Source: JAFNAG01 sp963721405 (GTDB lineage Bacteria > Acidobacteriota > UBA6911). From it: 64,000 nt of DNA. Positions 52,004 through 61,727 of this stretch are shown here, in pieces (within the stretch, counting starts at the first letter, position 1; the number at the start of each line of letters is the position of its first letter). Position numbers and translations under genes: made by a program. The DNA is taken from positions 806,001 through 870,000 of the forward strand of contig CAVRJA010000005.1 in the NCBI GenBank assembly GCA_963721405.1, given 5' to 3'. The notes below the pieces were generated by a model. The model saw nothing but the letters and a program-made list of their open reading frames with translations, searched no databases and was not told the DNA's origin.

Positions 52004-52083
52004 CATTGGTCATTGGTTATTTGTCAATGGTCATTTGTCATTTGGTGACCAATGACCATTGACCATTAACCAATAATGACCGT
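52004..52083. repeat. Mirrored 7-bp array, unit ACCAATG
   Basis: Left arm (52004-52045): CATTGGT twice, then TATTTGT, CAATGGT, CATTTGT, CATTTGG. Right arm (52046-52083): TGACCAA, TGACCAT twice, TAACCAA, TAATGAC. The arms meet with almost no loop, so a near-continuous hairpin can form. A single REP-like palindrome CGGGCTTCAGCCCG also lies in this spacer at 52255-52268. Confidence 0.88.
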
Positions 52084-52291
52084 TGTTTTCCTCGCTCGGG
52101 TGGCTCTTAAGCAGCCGTGAGGCAGCTTTCGAGCGACGGTTGCTCGCAGCATGTGACATGGAGCCCTGTCGCTTAATTGCGCGGCCGCCGCGACCTGACT
52201 CGCGCTTTTGATTGCACCCGACTGCGACTCCGTCTCAATGCTTTTATTCTGCCGCGGGCTTCAGCCCGGAACGCTCCGGAACGAAAACGGC

Positions 52292-53869
52292 CTATTTCAC
52301 GTCGGCGCTCCGCGTGACGGCCGGAACCACAGGCGTTGCCGCGCGGTTCGTGAAATAGTCGGCGCGCACCCGCATCACGATGGCATTCACCGGCTCGTCC
52401 AGGTACTTGGTGAAAAAGCTCGGGTAAATGCCGATCCAGAAAGCCAGGATGATGAGCGGAACGAAGGTTGCCAGTTCCCGCGTATTGAGATCGGGCAGCG
52501 CCTTGTTCAGCGGGTTTTCCAGCTTGCCGAACATCACGCGCTGATACAGCCACAGCATGTATGCCGCACCGAGCACGATCCCGACTACCGCCAGGGCCGC
52601 ATAGATCCAGAGCCCGGGAGCTGCGAAAGTTCCCTGCAGGATGAAGAACTCCCCGATGAACCCGTTCAGCCCGGGCATCCCGATCGAGCTGAGAGTCATG
52701 AGCATGAAGACGGTCGCGTACACCGGCATGATGTGGCTCAATCCGCCGTAGTCCGCGATCAGCCGCGTGTGTCGCCGCTCGTATATGATCCCCACGATCA
52801 AGAAGAGCGCGCCGGTGGAGATGCCGTGATTGATCATCTGCAGGACGCCGCCCTGCAGCGCCACGGGAGTGGCGGCAAAGACCCCCAGCATGACGAAACC
52901 GAGGTGGCTGACCGAAGAGTAGGCGACCAGCGATTTCATATCCTTCTGCATCATGGCGACCAGCGCGCCGTAGATGATGCCGATCAGGCAGAGAATCAGC
53001 AGAGGCTTCAAGAAATGCATGGTTGCCCAGGGAAACATCGGGAGCGAGAACCGCACAAAGCCATAGGTCCCCATTTTCAGCAGGACGCCGGCCAGGATCA
53101 CGGAACCGGCTGTCGGGGCTTCGACGTGAGCGTCGGGCAGCCAGGTGTGGAACGGGAACATCGGGACCTTGATGGCGAATCCGATGAAGAACGCGATAAA
53201 GACCCAGAACTGCAGATCAGCCGGGAATCCGAGTTTCTGGAACTTCAGGATGTCGAAGGAATACACGCCTGTCGTATTGTACTGGTAGAAGTAAATGGCC
53301 AGAATGCCGACCAGCATGAGGACCGATCCGGCGAGCGTGTAGAGGAAGAACTTGATGGCGGCGTAGAGTTTCCTCGGCCCGCCCCACACGCCGATGAGAA
53401 AGTACATCGGCACCAGCATCACTTCCCAGAACACGTAAAAGACGAGGAAATCGAGCGAGATGAACACGCCGATCATTCCCGTCTGCAGCAGGAGCATGAA
53501 CGAGTAGTATTCCTTGACTCGGTCGGTGATCGCCGTCCACGAGGAGAGGATCGCGACAACACCCAGCAGCGTCGTCAGGAGCACCAGCAGCATGCTGATG
53601 CCGTCGATCCCGATCTTGTAGTTGGCGCCGATCAGCGGGATCCACGGACGGTCATAGATAAAGCGGAAGCCGGAAGCAGTGTCGATGTACCTCGGGTTGT
53701 TGAACGCGCTGATGAGGGGAATGGAGACGAGGAAGCCGAGCAGGCCGGTGATGTTCGCGACCCACTTGATGGCTTTCACATTCTCCCGCTGAATGAACAT
53801 GATCACCACCATCCCAACCAGAGGAAGGTAGCAGACTATGTTCAAAATGTTGTTCATGAAGGATTCCAT
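52292..53869 (-). CDS. nuoM: NADH-quinone oxidoreductase subunit M, second copy
   Basis: A 525-residue antiporter-like subunit with FYVFWEVMLVPMYFLIGVWGG, FPFHTWLPDAHVEAPTAGS and KSLVAYSSVSHLGFV, all intact. It follows the second nuoL by 43 bases, preceded by a GAGGAG site, and has no other nuo gene beside it. It is clearly diverged from the copy at 14798. It may serve a second complex I or an accessory pump; I cannot tell which complex it joins. Confidence 0.93.
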   Translation of the reverse strand: MESFMNNILNIVCYLPLVGMVVIMFIQRENVKAIKWVANITGLLGFLVSIPLISAFNNPRYIDTASGFRFIYDRPWIPLIGANYKIGIDGISMLLVLLTTLLGVVAILSSWTAITDRVKEYYSFMLLLQTGMIGVFISLDFLVFYVFWEVMLVPMYFLIGVWGGPRKLYAAIKFFLYTLAGSVLMLVGILAIYFYQYNTTGVYSFDILKFQKLGFPADLQFWVFIAFFIGFAIKVPMFPFHTWLPDAHVEAPTAGSVILAGVLLKMGTYGFVRFSLPMFPWATMHFLKPLLILCLIGIIYGALVAMMQKDMKSLVAYSSVSHLGFVMLGVFAATPVALQGGVLQMINHGISTGALFLIVGIIYERRHTRLIADYGGLSHIMPVYATVFMLMTLSSIGMPGLNGFIGEFFILQGTFAAPGLWIYAALAVVGIVLGAAYMLWLYQRVMFGKLENPLNKALPDLNTRELATFVPLIILAFWIGIYPSFFTKYLDEPVNAIVMRVRADYFTNRAATPVVPAVTRSADVK

Positions 53870-53912
53870 CGGTTCGTGCTCCTCAGCTGTGGAAGGCTGG
53901 ACGAGGCCAGAC

Positions 53913-55970
53913 TTAGAATCTAAACAGCCCGTTGTAGTAGATCAGAATGAATAGCAGAATGCCGAAAATCGCACCCAGGGCATATCTCTGCACCAGGCCC
54001 GTCTGCAGTGCCGTGGCTAGACCGTTCAGTGTCATGTTGATCCAGCCGACAAGGTTGACCAGCCCGTCCACCACATACTTGTCGAAGATCCGGGATACGG
54101 TTGCGGTGCCTCTTGTCGTGGCGGCGGCCCCGTTGACGGCGCCGTCCACAAACTTGGAATCGACGAAGTAGCAGGCGTTGCCCAGCTCCTTGGCCCGGTT
54201 CACGAACAGGGCGTCATAAGCCTCATCCACGTAGTATTTCCGGTAGATCAGGGTGTACAGACCCTTTAAGCGGCCGGCAATCCGCTCGGGAACTTCCGGA
54301 TTGACGACATACAGTCTGTAGGCGAGGAAGATGCCAAGCAGAGCAATGGCGACAGATAGACAGGTGAACAGAAATTCCAGGCCGCCCATGTGTACGGCGG
54401 CTTCGTGGGCCGGCGCAGGCAGGCGCAGCACTGGCTCCATGAAATGTTCGAAACTGCTCGACACTCCGGTCCAGCCCGGCAGCCCGACGTAGCCGCCGAT
54501 CACGGACAGGAACGCCAGAACCGCGAGCGGAACCACGACGCGTTTCGGCGATTCGTGGATGTGGTGTTTCGTGTGCTCATCCATGCGTTCCTCGCCCCAG
54601 AACGTCAAGAATATGAGGCGGAACATGTAGAACGCGGTCATCCCGGCGCCAAGCCAGAGAAGCAACCATATCGCCGGATGCCCGTTGCTCCAGGCCCGCC
54701 AGAGGATCTCATCCTTGCTGAAAAATCCTGCCAGCCCCGGCACGCCGGCGATCGTGAGGGTCCCGATCAGCATCGTCCAGTAGGTCCACGGCAAATACTT
54801 GCGCAGGCCGCCCATCTTCCGCATGTCCTGCTCGTGGTGCATGGCCATGATCACCGACCCCGAACCGAGGAACAGGAGAGCTTTGAAGAAGGCATGGGTC
54901 ATGAGGTGAAAGACGCCGCCGACGAAAGCCCCCACGCCGAGGGCCGCGACCATGTATCCCAGCTGGCTGACGGTTGAGTATGCCAACACGCGCTTGATGT
55001 CCGTCTGCGCGAGCCCGATTGTGGCGGCAAAGACCGCCGTTACCGCTCCGACGACCGCCACGATCGCCATGGTTTCGGGCGCCCGGCTGAACAAGGCATT
55101 GCATCGGGTGATCATGTAGACCCCGGCCGTGACCATCGTAGCGGCATGGATGAGGGCGCTGACAGGTGTCGGGCCTTCCATGGCGTCGGGGAGCCACACA
55201 TACAGCGGGATCTGCGCGCTCTTGCCCGTGGCGCCGATGAAAAAACAGATCGTCGCCCAAAACAGGAAACCATGACCGTCCTGCGCCGGAAGCTTGGCCG
55301 CGCTGGCAAACACCTCCTCGAAGCGGAAGGAACCGAAATGGACGAAAACCAGCATCATTCCCAGGAGAAAGCCGGCATCTCCGATGCGATTCACGATGAA
55401 TGCCTTCTTGCCGGCATCCCCTGCACTCTTCTTGTCGAAATAGAACCCGATCAGCAGATACGAGCAGAGCCCCACACCTTCCCAACCGACGAACATCATC
55501 ACGAAGTTGTTGGCGAGCACGAGCGTAAGCATCGCGAACATGAACAGGTTCAGGTAGGCGAAGAAGCGATAGTAGCCGGAGTCCTCCCACATGTAGCCCG
55601 TGGAGTAGATGTGGATCAGGAAGCCAACGCCCGAAACCACAAGGATCATCATGGCGGAAAGAGGATCGAGCAACAGGCCCCAGGGGACTTCGAAGGTCGC
55701 CTGCCCGCCGTCGCTGAGCGGCAATGTCCCGCCGCGGATCCAGGTGAACAAGTCGGTGCTGAACATCTCGCCGCCCTGGGCCACAAACAGCTGATACACT
55801 GCGATGAGCGATACCAGGAAGGCGAGGCCGACCGATGACAGGGCTATCAGCGATACCAGCTTTTTCCCCGGCTTTTCACCGGTCGTCCGCAGTTTGATCA
55901 GGCCGATCAGGCCGATGAGTGCGCTGCCGGCCAGCGGCAGAGTCGGAACGAGCCATAGATACTGAAGCAT
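53913..55970 (-). CDS. nuoL: NADH-quinone oxidoreductase subunit L, second copy
   Basis: A 685-residue NuoL with all core helices (FVGWEGVGLCSYLLIGFYF, LIHAATMVTAGVYM, FFKALLFLGSGS) and an intact C-terminal helix ending in YYNGLFRF; the YVDEAYDALFVNRA stretch shows what the broken 12.8 kb copy should look like. Upstream there is no nuoK or nuoJ, only a 309-base spacer, so the pair nuoL-nuoM forms its own small operon. Confidence 0.93.
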   Translation of the reverse strand: MLQYLWLVPTLPLAGSALIGLIGLIKLRTTGEKPGKKLVSLIALSSVGLAFLVSLIAVYQLFVAQGGEMFSTDLFTWIRGGTLPLSDGGQATFEVPWGLLLDPLSAMMILVVSGVGFLIHIYSTGYMWEDSGYYRFFAYLNLFMFAMLTLVLANNFVMMFVGWEGVGLCSYLLIGFYFDKKSAGDAGKKAFIVNRIGDAGFLLGMMLVFVHFGSFRFEEVFASAAKLPAQDGHGFLFWATICFFIGATGKSAQIPLYVWLPDAMEGPTPVSALIHAATMVTAGVYMITRCNALFSRAPETMAIVAVVGAVTAVFAATIGLAQTDIKRVLAYSTVSQLGYMVAALGVGAFVGGVFHLMTHAFFKALLFLGSGSVIMAMHHEQDMRKMGGLRKYLPWTYWTMLIGTLTIAGVPGLAGFFSKDEILWRAWSNGHPAIWLLLWLGAGMTAFYMFRLIFLTFWGEERMDEHTKHHIHESPKRVVVPLAVLAFLSVIGGYVGLPGWTGVSSSFEHFMEPVLRLPAPAHEAAVHMGGLEFLFTCLSVAIALLGIFLAYRLYVVNPEVPERIAGRLKGLYTLIYRKYYVDEAYDALFVNRAKELGNACYFVDSKFVDGAVNGAAATTRGTATVSRIFDKYVVDGLVNLVGWINMTLNGLATALQTGLVQRYALGAIFGILLFILIYYNGLFRF

Positions 55971-56279
55971 GATTCCCTACTTTAACCCGCAGGTTGAATG
56001 TTCCTTCAATTGCTTGAGGATTCTGGCTGAACGCCCTGATGAGCACCCGCTACTAAACCACCCCTGTGCTTGCCGCCTGAGCCCCAGAGCCCGTCCCGTC
56101 CAGGCCGCAAATCAACTTAAAGCGAGCTACTACAGGGAATAAAGAAAAAGTTAAGTAACATACCTCGCATGGCAAGTCAACGAAATTACCCCCGTTTTTC
56201 CCTGCCATGGAGCACGGCGTGGGGGTCTCTCGGAAAAACCATGGAAGTCTTCGCCCGTGGTCGCAGCGCCGGACCTGCT
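55971..56279. other. Spacer with no recognised gene
   Basis: A 309-base spacer between the second nuoL and coaE, both on the minus strand. It should hold the nuoL promoter, but I cannot point to a convincing -35/-10 pair. No repeat array is visible. Confidence 0.55.
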
Positions 56280-56915
56280 TCAGGCACCCGACGCCTTGCC
56301 ATCCCGGCGGCGGCGCAGTTCCAGGACCAGGTCGCGATAGATGAATTCGATCTGCTCCCTTGTGCGGCTGTACGTGCCGGACGTGTCGATCGTGTAGTCT
56401 GCCAGCTTGATCTTCTCCTCCGCCGGCATCTGCGAAGCCATGCGCAGCCGTGCCTCTGCCGCGTCGATGCCGCAACGACCCATGACGCGAGCCAGTTGAA
56501 GCGTCGGGTCGCAGGTGACCACAATCAGCCTGTCCTGCATCTTGTAAAAGCCCGATTCCACCATCAGAGCGGCATCTACGATCACAATGCCTTCGAAGCC
56601 TTGCTCTTCCAGAGCCGCTTTGCGGCGCAGGACCTCCGCGCGCACATCCGGGTGAACCAGCGAATTCAACAGGAGCCGCTTTTCCCCATCGTGAAAGACG
56701 ATTGAGCCGAGGACCTTCCGATCGATGGCGCCGTCGGGGCCGAGAATTCCGGCGCCGAACGCCTGGACGACCTTGGCGTAAGTGGCGGTCCCGGGCGCAA
56801 ACAGCTCGTGTGCGATCAGGTCGGCATCGATAATCTGCGCGCCCATTTCGGCAAAGACACCCGAGGCGTGGCTCTTTCCAGAGGCGATGTTCCCAGTCAG
56901 GCCGGCCTGCAACAT
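56280..56915 (-). CDS. coaE: Dephospho-CoA kinase
   Basis: Phosphorylates dephospho-CoA to coenzyme A, the last step of CoA synthesis. The Walker A loop GNIASGKS is at residues 8-15, followed by the diagnostic IIDADLIAHELF and LVHPDVRAEV stretches and RMASQMPAEEKIKLADYTID near the C-terminus. Length of 211 residues is normal. The ATG at 56915 is the natural start; a longer antisense-like frame through the region is not coding. Confidence 0.94.
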   Translation of the reverse strand: MLQAGLTGNIASGKSHASGVFAEMGAQIIDADLIAHELFAPGTATYAKVVQAFGAGILGPDGAIDRKVLGSIVFHDGEKRLLLNSLVHPDVRAEVLRRKAALEEQGFEGIVIVDAALMVESGFYKMQDRLIVVTCDPTLQLARVMGRCGIDAAEARLRMASQMPAEEKIKLADYTIDTSGTYSRTREQIEFIYRDLVLELRRRRDGKASGA

Positions 56916-57066
56916 AGCGCAGATAATAGCATAAGCCTGCGGCCCCCCAAACGGGCTTTACGGACCTGTCCGAATGAGTTAGTCTGAACCTCGGACGGCC
57001 GAGTGTTATGGTCGCAGTGGCACGCGTCACTCATCGAAAAACAACGCCATCCGGAGGGAAGGGCTC

Positions 57067-58014
57067 ATGCGGATTCTCATCACCGGCGGAGCGGGTTTCA
57101 TTGCCTATCACCTGGCTGCCCGGCTCCAGGACGAGGGTTTCGATGTCGCCCTTCTGGACAACTTCAACCGCTTTTACGACCCGGCGCTCAAGCGAAAAAA
57201 CGTCCACGACCTGCAGGCGCGGGGCAAGACCCGCGTGTATGAAACAGACATCCTCGAGAGCGCGGCTTTGCGCCGCGTCTTCGATGAAGCTCATCCCCAG
57301 GCGATTGTGCACCTCGCCGCGTGGGCCGGCGTGCGTCCCTCGCTGGAGAATCCGGAAATTTACGCAAGCGTCAACGTGACCGGCACGGTGAATCTGCTGG
57401 AGCTCGCCCGCGAGTTCGGAGTGGAGAGTTTCATCTTCGGATCCTCCTCCTCCGTCTACGGAGGGAATGAACGAGTTCCCTTCTCCGAAGAGGACCCGGT
57501 CGACAGGCCGGTCTCGCCATACGCGGCAACCAAGCGTGCCGGTGAGTTGCTGTGCCACACGTACGCGCACAACTATTCGATGCACATCACCTGCCTGCGC
57601 TTTTTTACCGTGTACGGCCCCCGGCAACGGCCGGAAATGGCCATCCACAAGTTTGCGCGCCTGATCCGGGAAGGAGAGGAAATCCCCGTGTTTGGCGACG
57701 GGGAGTCCCGGAGGGATTACACTTATGTGGACGATATTATCGCGGGCGTCGTCTCCGCCATCCGGGTGAATCCGAAATATGAGATCATCAACCTCGGCGA
57801 GTCCCGCACGACAAGTCTGCTTGGCCTGATTTCTCAGCTGGAGGACGCCCTGGGCAAGAAGGCGGCGCGTCGTTATCTTCCGGACCAGGCGGGCGACATG
57901 AGGATTACGTGCGCCGACATCGGGAAAGCCCGCCGAGTCCTGGGCTATCAGCCCGCCACTCCCATCGAAGAGGGCATCCGGAAGTTTGCCGCCTGGTTCC
58001 TCGAAACCGAGTGA
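57067..58014 (+). CDS. NAD-dependent nucleotide-sugar epimerase/dehydratase
   Basis: A 315-residue extended short-chain dehydrogenase acting on nucleotide sugars. The NAD site is TGGAGFIAYH, the catalytic pair is Tyr152 and Lys156 (SPYAATKRAGE) and the serine cluster SSSSVYG precedes it. WAGVRPSLENPEIYASVNVTG and FFTVYGPRQRPEMAI resemble UDP-glucuronate/galacturonate 4-epimerases most closely. ATG 57067 follows GGAGGGAAGG. No sugar-pathway cluster surrounds it, so the exact substrate is open. Confidence 0.87.
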   Translation: MRILITGGAGFIAYHLAARLQDEGFDVALLDNFNRFYDPALKRKNVHDLQARGKTRVYETDILESAALRRVFDEAHPQAIVHLAAWAGVRPSLENPEIYASVNVTGTVNLLELAREFGVESFIFGSSSSVYGGNERVPFSEEDPVDRPVSPYAATKRAGELLCHTYAHNYSMHITCLRFFTVYGPRQRPEMAIHKFARLIREGEEIPVFGDGESRRDYTYVDDIIAGVVSAIRVNPKYEIINLGESRTTSLLGLISQLEDALGKKAARRYLPDQAGDMRITCADIGKARRVLGYQPATPIEEGIRKFAAWFLETE

Positions 58015-58114
58015 TACGAACTCGCCGCTCCTCCCGAGAGCTGCTCGCGCACACACGCATTGACCGGTCCGCGTGGCGCCGTTCCGCCGCCACGATTGCG
58101 GCGCCTCGTGCGTG

Positions 58115-59068
58115 TTACATGATTTCCACTACAGATAGGGAATGGCTCTGCTCGTTGGTCACGACGAAGGAGCGTCCGTCGGGTGCGACCTGGACGCAGA
58201 CCGGGCCCTTTTCCACGCCGAAAGTCACGGCTTCGAGCGAGCTCAGATCCGTGGGCAGCGAAGACACCGTTTTCGCTCTTGTGTTTACGACATACACCCG
58301 CTTGCCGTCCGGACTGACGGCCACACCAAACGGCATCTTGCCTACCGGGATGGTTACCAGCACGGTCTCCAGCCTGGTGTCGATCACGGAGAGATCGTTC
58401 GACTGGCTGTTGGCGACAAAAAGGCGTTCGCCGTTCGGGGAGATGGCGATGCCGTCGGGATTGTCGCCGACCGCGATCTTTTTGGTGATGGCCTGCTGGC
58501 CGGGATCGACGACCCAGACTTCGCTGGACCCGCCGTTGACCACGTAGACGGTCTCCGTCGTCGGAGACACCACAACGGCGATGGGCGACATTCCCATCTT
58601 TATGGTTCCCGTCACCCGTTGTTCTCTTGTGTCGATGATCGACAGCAAGCCTTCCTTGCTCCGGCCGAAGTTGGTGACAAAAATTCGGTATCCCCTCGGA
58701 CCGATGGCGACCGCGTTCGGCGCCCCTCCGACCTTGATGTCGGCTTCCACCTTGAAGGTCTCGAGATTCACCACTGCGACCGTGCCCGTATCGCGGCACG
58801 CAATGTATGCGTACTTGCCGCCGTCGCCGAGGGCAATCCCGAGGGGCGCGGTCCCGACCGCAACCGCCCGGGTTACAAGCCGCTGCTTCAGATCCACTTC
58901 GAGCATTTCGCCTGTTCCGTAGGATGTCACGTAGGCAAACTTGCCGTCGGCGCTGAGGGCAAGAAAATTCGGATATTCCCCGACCTTCTTGATGCTGAAG
59001 GTCTTGGCGAATGCCGGTACCAGCAACAGCAGGACGAAGGAAAGCGCGATGCAGTGAATCTTTTTCAT
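58115..59068 (-). CDS. Exported YVTN-family beta-propeller protein
   Basis: A 317-residue secreted propeller with a signal peptide (about 1-21, ending AFAK). About seven repeats show the VYVVNxGSxxVxVxD type pattern, for example AYIACRDTGTVAVVNLET, VYVVNGGSSEVWVVDPG and LFVANSQSNDLSVIDTR. Such propellers are surface or periplasmic scaffolds with no catalytic site. The ATG at 59068 gives the signal peptide; the frame is open 16 codons further. It converges on the epimerase gene. Confidence 0.87.
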   Translation of the reverse strand: MKKIHCIALSFVLLLLVPAFAKTFSIKKVGEYPNFLALSADGKFAYVTSYGTGEMLEVDLKQRLVTRAVAVGTAPLGIALGDGGKYAYIACRDTGTVAVVNLETFKVEADIKVGGAPNAVAIGPRGYRIFVTNFGRSKEGLLSIIDTREQRVTGTIKMGMSPIAVVVSPTTETVYVVNGGSSEVWVVDPGQQAITKKIAVGDNPDGIAISPNGERLFVANSQSNDLSVIDTRLETVLVTIPVGKMPFGVAVSPDGKRVYVVNTRAKTVSSLPTDLSSLEAVTFGVEKGPVCVQVAPDGRSFVVTNEQSHSLSVVEIM

Positions 59069-59154
59069 AGGATCTGTCACCCGTGTTTTCCAGGACGCCG
59101 CCCGGGGTGCTCCCAACAGTAGTCTGGAGTTTCACTTCGGAAAAACTGTGCCGC

Positions 59155-59898
59155 TCACTTGGTGGCCGCAACCAGGCTGAATACCCCTTGATGCGCCGAT
59201 GAAGGGACCCGCAGGCCTTGAATGACGACCTGGCGGAATCCCGCCGCAAACAGCAGCCGGATCATTTCTTCCTTATCATAATAGATTCCATGCGCCTCGG
59301 CAGGATTTCCCTGGATCAGTCGGAGATGCAGTCTCCTGTAATTCCACGCCATCCGGTTGCGGAACGAACACGGCTCGATCACTTCACCGAGCAGGAAGTG
59401 GCCCTCCGGAGCGAGGATCCGGTACGCCTCCTGGATGAAGTGCTGTGCCTGATGGCGATGAAAATCAAACACCGACACGGCAATTTCAGCAAAGCCGTCC
59501 GCGAGGGGCCACCCCTGCTCCTCGAATTGTTTGAACTCGACGGTCTGCCCGAGATTCAGCAACCGCGCCCTTTGTCTCGCCCGTTCCAGAAGCGTGACGT
59601 TGCTGTCGAACGAGTATATCCGTCCGGCAAAGGCCTTTCGCCCAGCCAGGCGCAGGGCCAGCGTTCCGGTGTCGGTCAAAAGATCGACAACCCTGGTCCG
59701 GTGCGTATTGACGATAAAATCGACTACCTGGTCGATCGTTGCGTAATAATCCAGCCCCGTGCGCCACTGGAACAGGCGCGCGACGCCCTCCTCATAGGTA
59801 TCGATCTTCGCCGGCAGGCCCGCCAGGAACGGACGCGGCCTGGGCGGGGAGAAATCAAACTTCTTCTGGAGGCTTGCGCCGATCTTCTCGGTTTTCAC
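59155..59898 (-). CDS. Class I SAM-dependent methyltransferase-like protein
   Basis: A 247-residue protein with the Rossmann order of class I methyltransferases: VVDLLTDTGTLALRLAG as motif I, YSFDSNVTLLERARQRA as the acidic second strand, then FAEIAVSVFDFHR and YRILAPEGHFLLGEV. Motif I is unusual because Thr replaces two of the customary Gly/Cys residues. The GTG start overlaps the stop of the upstream membrane protein gene by four bases, so translation is coupled. The substrate is unknown; the partner suggests a lipid or glycan. Confidence 0.8.
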   Translation of the reverse strand: MKTEKIGASLQKKFDFSPPRPRPFLAGLPAKIDTYEEGVARLFQWRTGLDYYATIDQVVDFIVNTHRTRVVDLLTDTGTLALRLAGRKAFAGRIYSFDSNVTLLERARQRARLLNLGQTVEFKQFEEQGWPLADGFAEIAVSVFDFHRHQAQHFIQEAYRILAPEGHFLLGEVIEPCSFRNRMAWNYRRLHLRLIQGNPAEAHGIYYDKEEMIRLLFAAGFRQVVIQGLRVPSSAHQGVFSLVAATK

Positions 59899-61565
59899 TT
59901 GAGTCGCCCGGCCGGGAGTACCCTATCCCGGCCCTCCGGATTCCTTTGATACAATACGTAGTTTTCAGTCTGTACCGCAAGAGAATACCCATCTGCCCAG
60001 CGGGGGTCAATCTGCAGCAACCCCCAGACTTCGTCGCCCTTTTCGGCCAGGAGCCACCCGACGTGCCGGCGCGGCGCTTCAACCGCCTTCAGCCAGTTGG
60101 TCGGGTCCCCCTCATGACAGACAAATTCCCTGATGGGGAGAGCCGAATCATACATCAAGGGCGCCAACCGCCCCACATCGATCAGGACGAGGCTTCCTTC
60201 GTAGTGCAGGCGCAGATATTGCAGCACCTCCTGCTGCTCCGGCTCAATGTAGGCGTGCTCGCGCGATTCCGACAGCATGGCCCGTGACTCTCCTTCGAGT
60301 GCCGGGATCTGCATGCCCAAAACGGCCAGCGTCACCAGAGCCCAAGGGTAACGCCCGAGCGCGCAGGCGGCCAGAAGCACAACCAGAGAGGCGGCCGGAA
60401 GCAGAAGGATCCCCGGGCCGGGACGCATAAAGTGATATTCCCAGACGCGGGGAAAAACCCAGCTGAGCCACGGAAGGGAGAATATTGCCAGGCAAACCAG
60501 GATCGTGACGCGCCTCGAGGCCGCCGCCCGTGAAAGAATGAGGCTGCCGAACACGGCTACCGCTGGAAGAAGCAGGGATGAATAGCGAACCCGATACATC
60601 AGTCCCCAGTAAAGCGCTGCAACATTCGCCAGGGACGGCAGCCACAACAGAAAATAGGGCAGGCACCTCTGCAGCCGGTCGCGTGCGCACAGGCTGTAGA
60701 CGACACCGGCAAGGGCAATCAGCAAGGGTACGATCGCCGCCATCTGGGCGAGTTCGCCCGCATGGTAAACGATGGAGAGCAAGGGTCGTGCGTGCGTTTC
60801 GTATGGCGCCGGACTGCCTCTGGCAACCCTCTGGAAGAAGCTGTCACCGAGTCTCAGATAAATGTAACCGAAGTGCGCAAAGACGGGCGCGGCAAACAGC
60901 CCGAGGTAAGCGGCTGCGGCCTTTAAGGCATGCGGCCTGGAAATCTGCCGATTCCAGAAGTCATACCCGATAAGCGCAATCATGCCCCCAACCAAGAGCC
61001 AGCCTTCGTACCGGCAAAGTGCCGCAAGCGACGCCCATGTCGCCGGGAGCCAGGGAACTCGTGACGCGCCGTTTTCACGCCACCGCAGCATCGAATCCAT
61101 CGCCGCCAGCGATAGGACCATGTAAACGGGCTCGGTAAGCGGAGCGCTCTGCAAAAACTGCAAGTTGGGATTGGCGAGCAAAACCGCAGCGGCGAAATAC
61201 CCGGCAATCCTGGAGGCGGTCAGCTGCAACGCGATGCGGAAGACCAGCCATCCGGAAACGGCGAAAGAACCGACCGATATCAGGCTGGGGATCAGTCCGG
61301 AACGGTACTGCGATTCGAACGCCACAAACGGCAGATACAGCAGGTGAATCAGCGGGAGCCAGTGCGCGCCCATCTGGGAGTATCCGGGCAGCGCCGTGTC
61401 GATAATCCGCCGGGCTACCAGGAGGTGCGCCTTGGCGTCGAAGTGCACCGTGGTCAATCCATGGAGATAGTAGTAGACGAAGCTGCCAAGGCCAATGAAG
61501 GCGCCCAGCAGCAAAACCCCCTGCGGGGATTTTTCTTTGAGGCGACCGTTGCTTCCTGGTTTCAC
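59895..61565 (-). CDS. Polytopic membrane glycosyltransferase-like protein
   Basis: A 556-residue membrane protein with roughly 11 or 12 hydrophobic segments and a soluble C-terminal region, in the style of GT-C enzymes (ArnT/PMT-like) that use polyprenyl-phosphate sugars. The first outside loop has the acidic/His pattern HFDAKAHLLVARRI, and a second loop SAPLTEPVYMVLSL also fits. I chose GTG 61565 because GAGAG lies upstream and the protein then begins shortly before the first helix; TTG 61691 would add a Cys-rich tail of doubtful reality. It is coupled to the methyltransferase downstream. Confidence 0.7.
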   Translation of the reverse strand: MKPGSNGRLKEKSPQGVLLLGAFIGLGSFVYYYLHGLTTVHFDAKAHLLVARRIIDTALPGYSQMGAHWLPLIHLLYLPFVAFESQYRSGLIPSLISVGSFAVSGWLVFRIALQLTASRIAGYFAAAVLLANPNLQFLQSAPLTEPVYMVLSLAAMDSMLRWRENGASRVPWLPATWASLAALCRYEGWLLVGGMIALIGYDFWNRQISRPHALKAAAAYLGLFAAPVFAHFGYIYLRLGDSFFQRVARGSPAPYETHARPLLSIVYHAGELAQMAAIVPLLIALAGVVYSLCARDRLQRCLPYFLLWLPSLANVAALYWGLMYRVRYSSLLLPAVAVFGSLILSRAAASRRVTILVCLAIFSLPWLSWVFPRVWEYHFMRPGPGILLLPAASLVVLLAACALGRYPWALVTLAVLGMQIPALEGESRAMLSESREHAYIEPEQQEVLQYLRLHYEGSLVLIDVGRLAPLMYDSALPIREFVCHEGDPTNWLKAVEAPRRHVGWLLAEKGDEVWGLLQIDPRWADGYSLAVQTENYVLYQRNPEGRDRVLPAGRLK

Positions 61566-61727
61566 GAAAAATCTCTCATTCCGGCATAAAGGACGAGTTT
61601 GACACGCGTTACAGGTCCCAGCCGGGGACGACATTGTCCGGGACCGCGGCGCATCCGCTCCGCACACAGACTTGGGCACGGGATCAGTCAAATTCGAACC
61701 GCGTTGCGTTGACGTGCCGGCCGGGTC

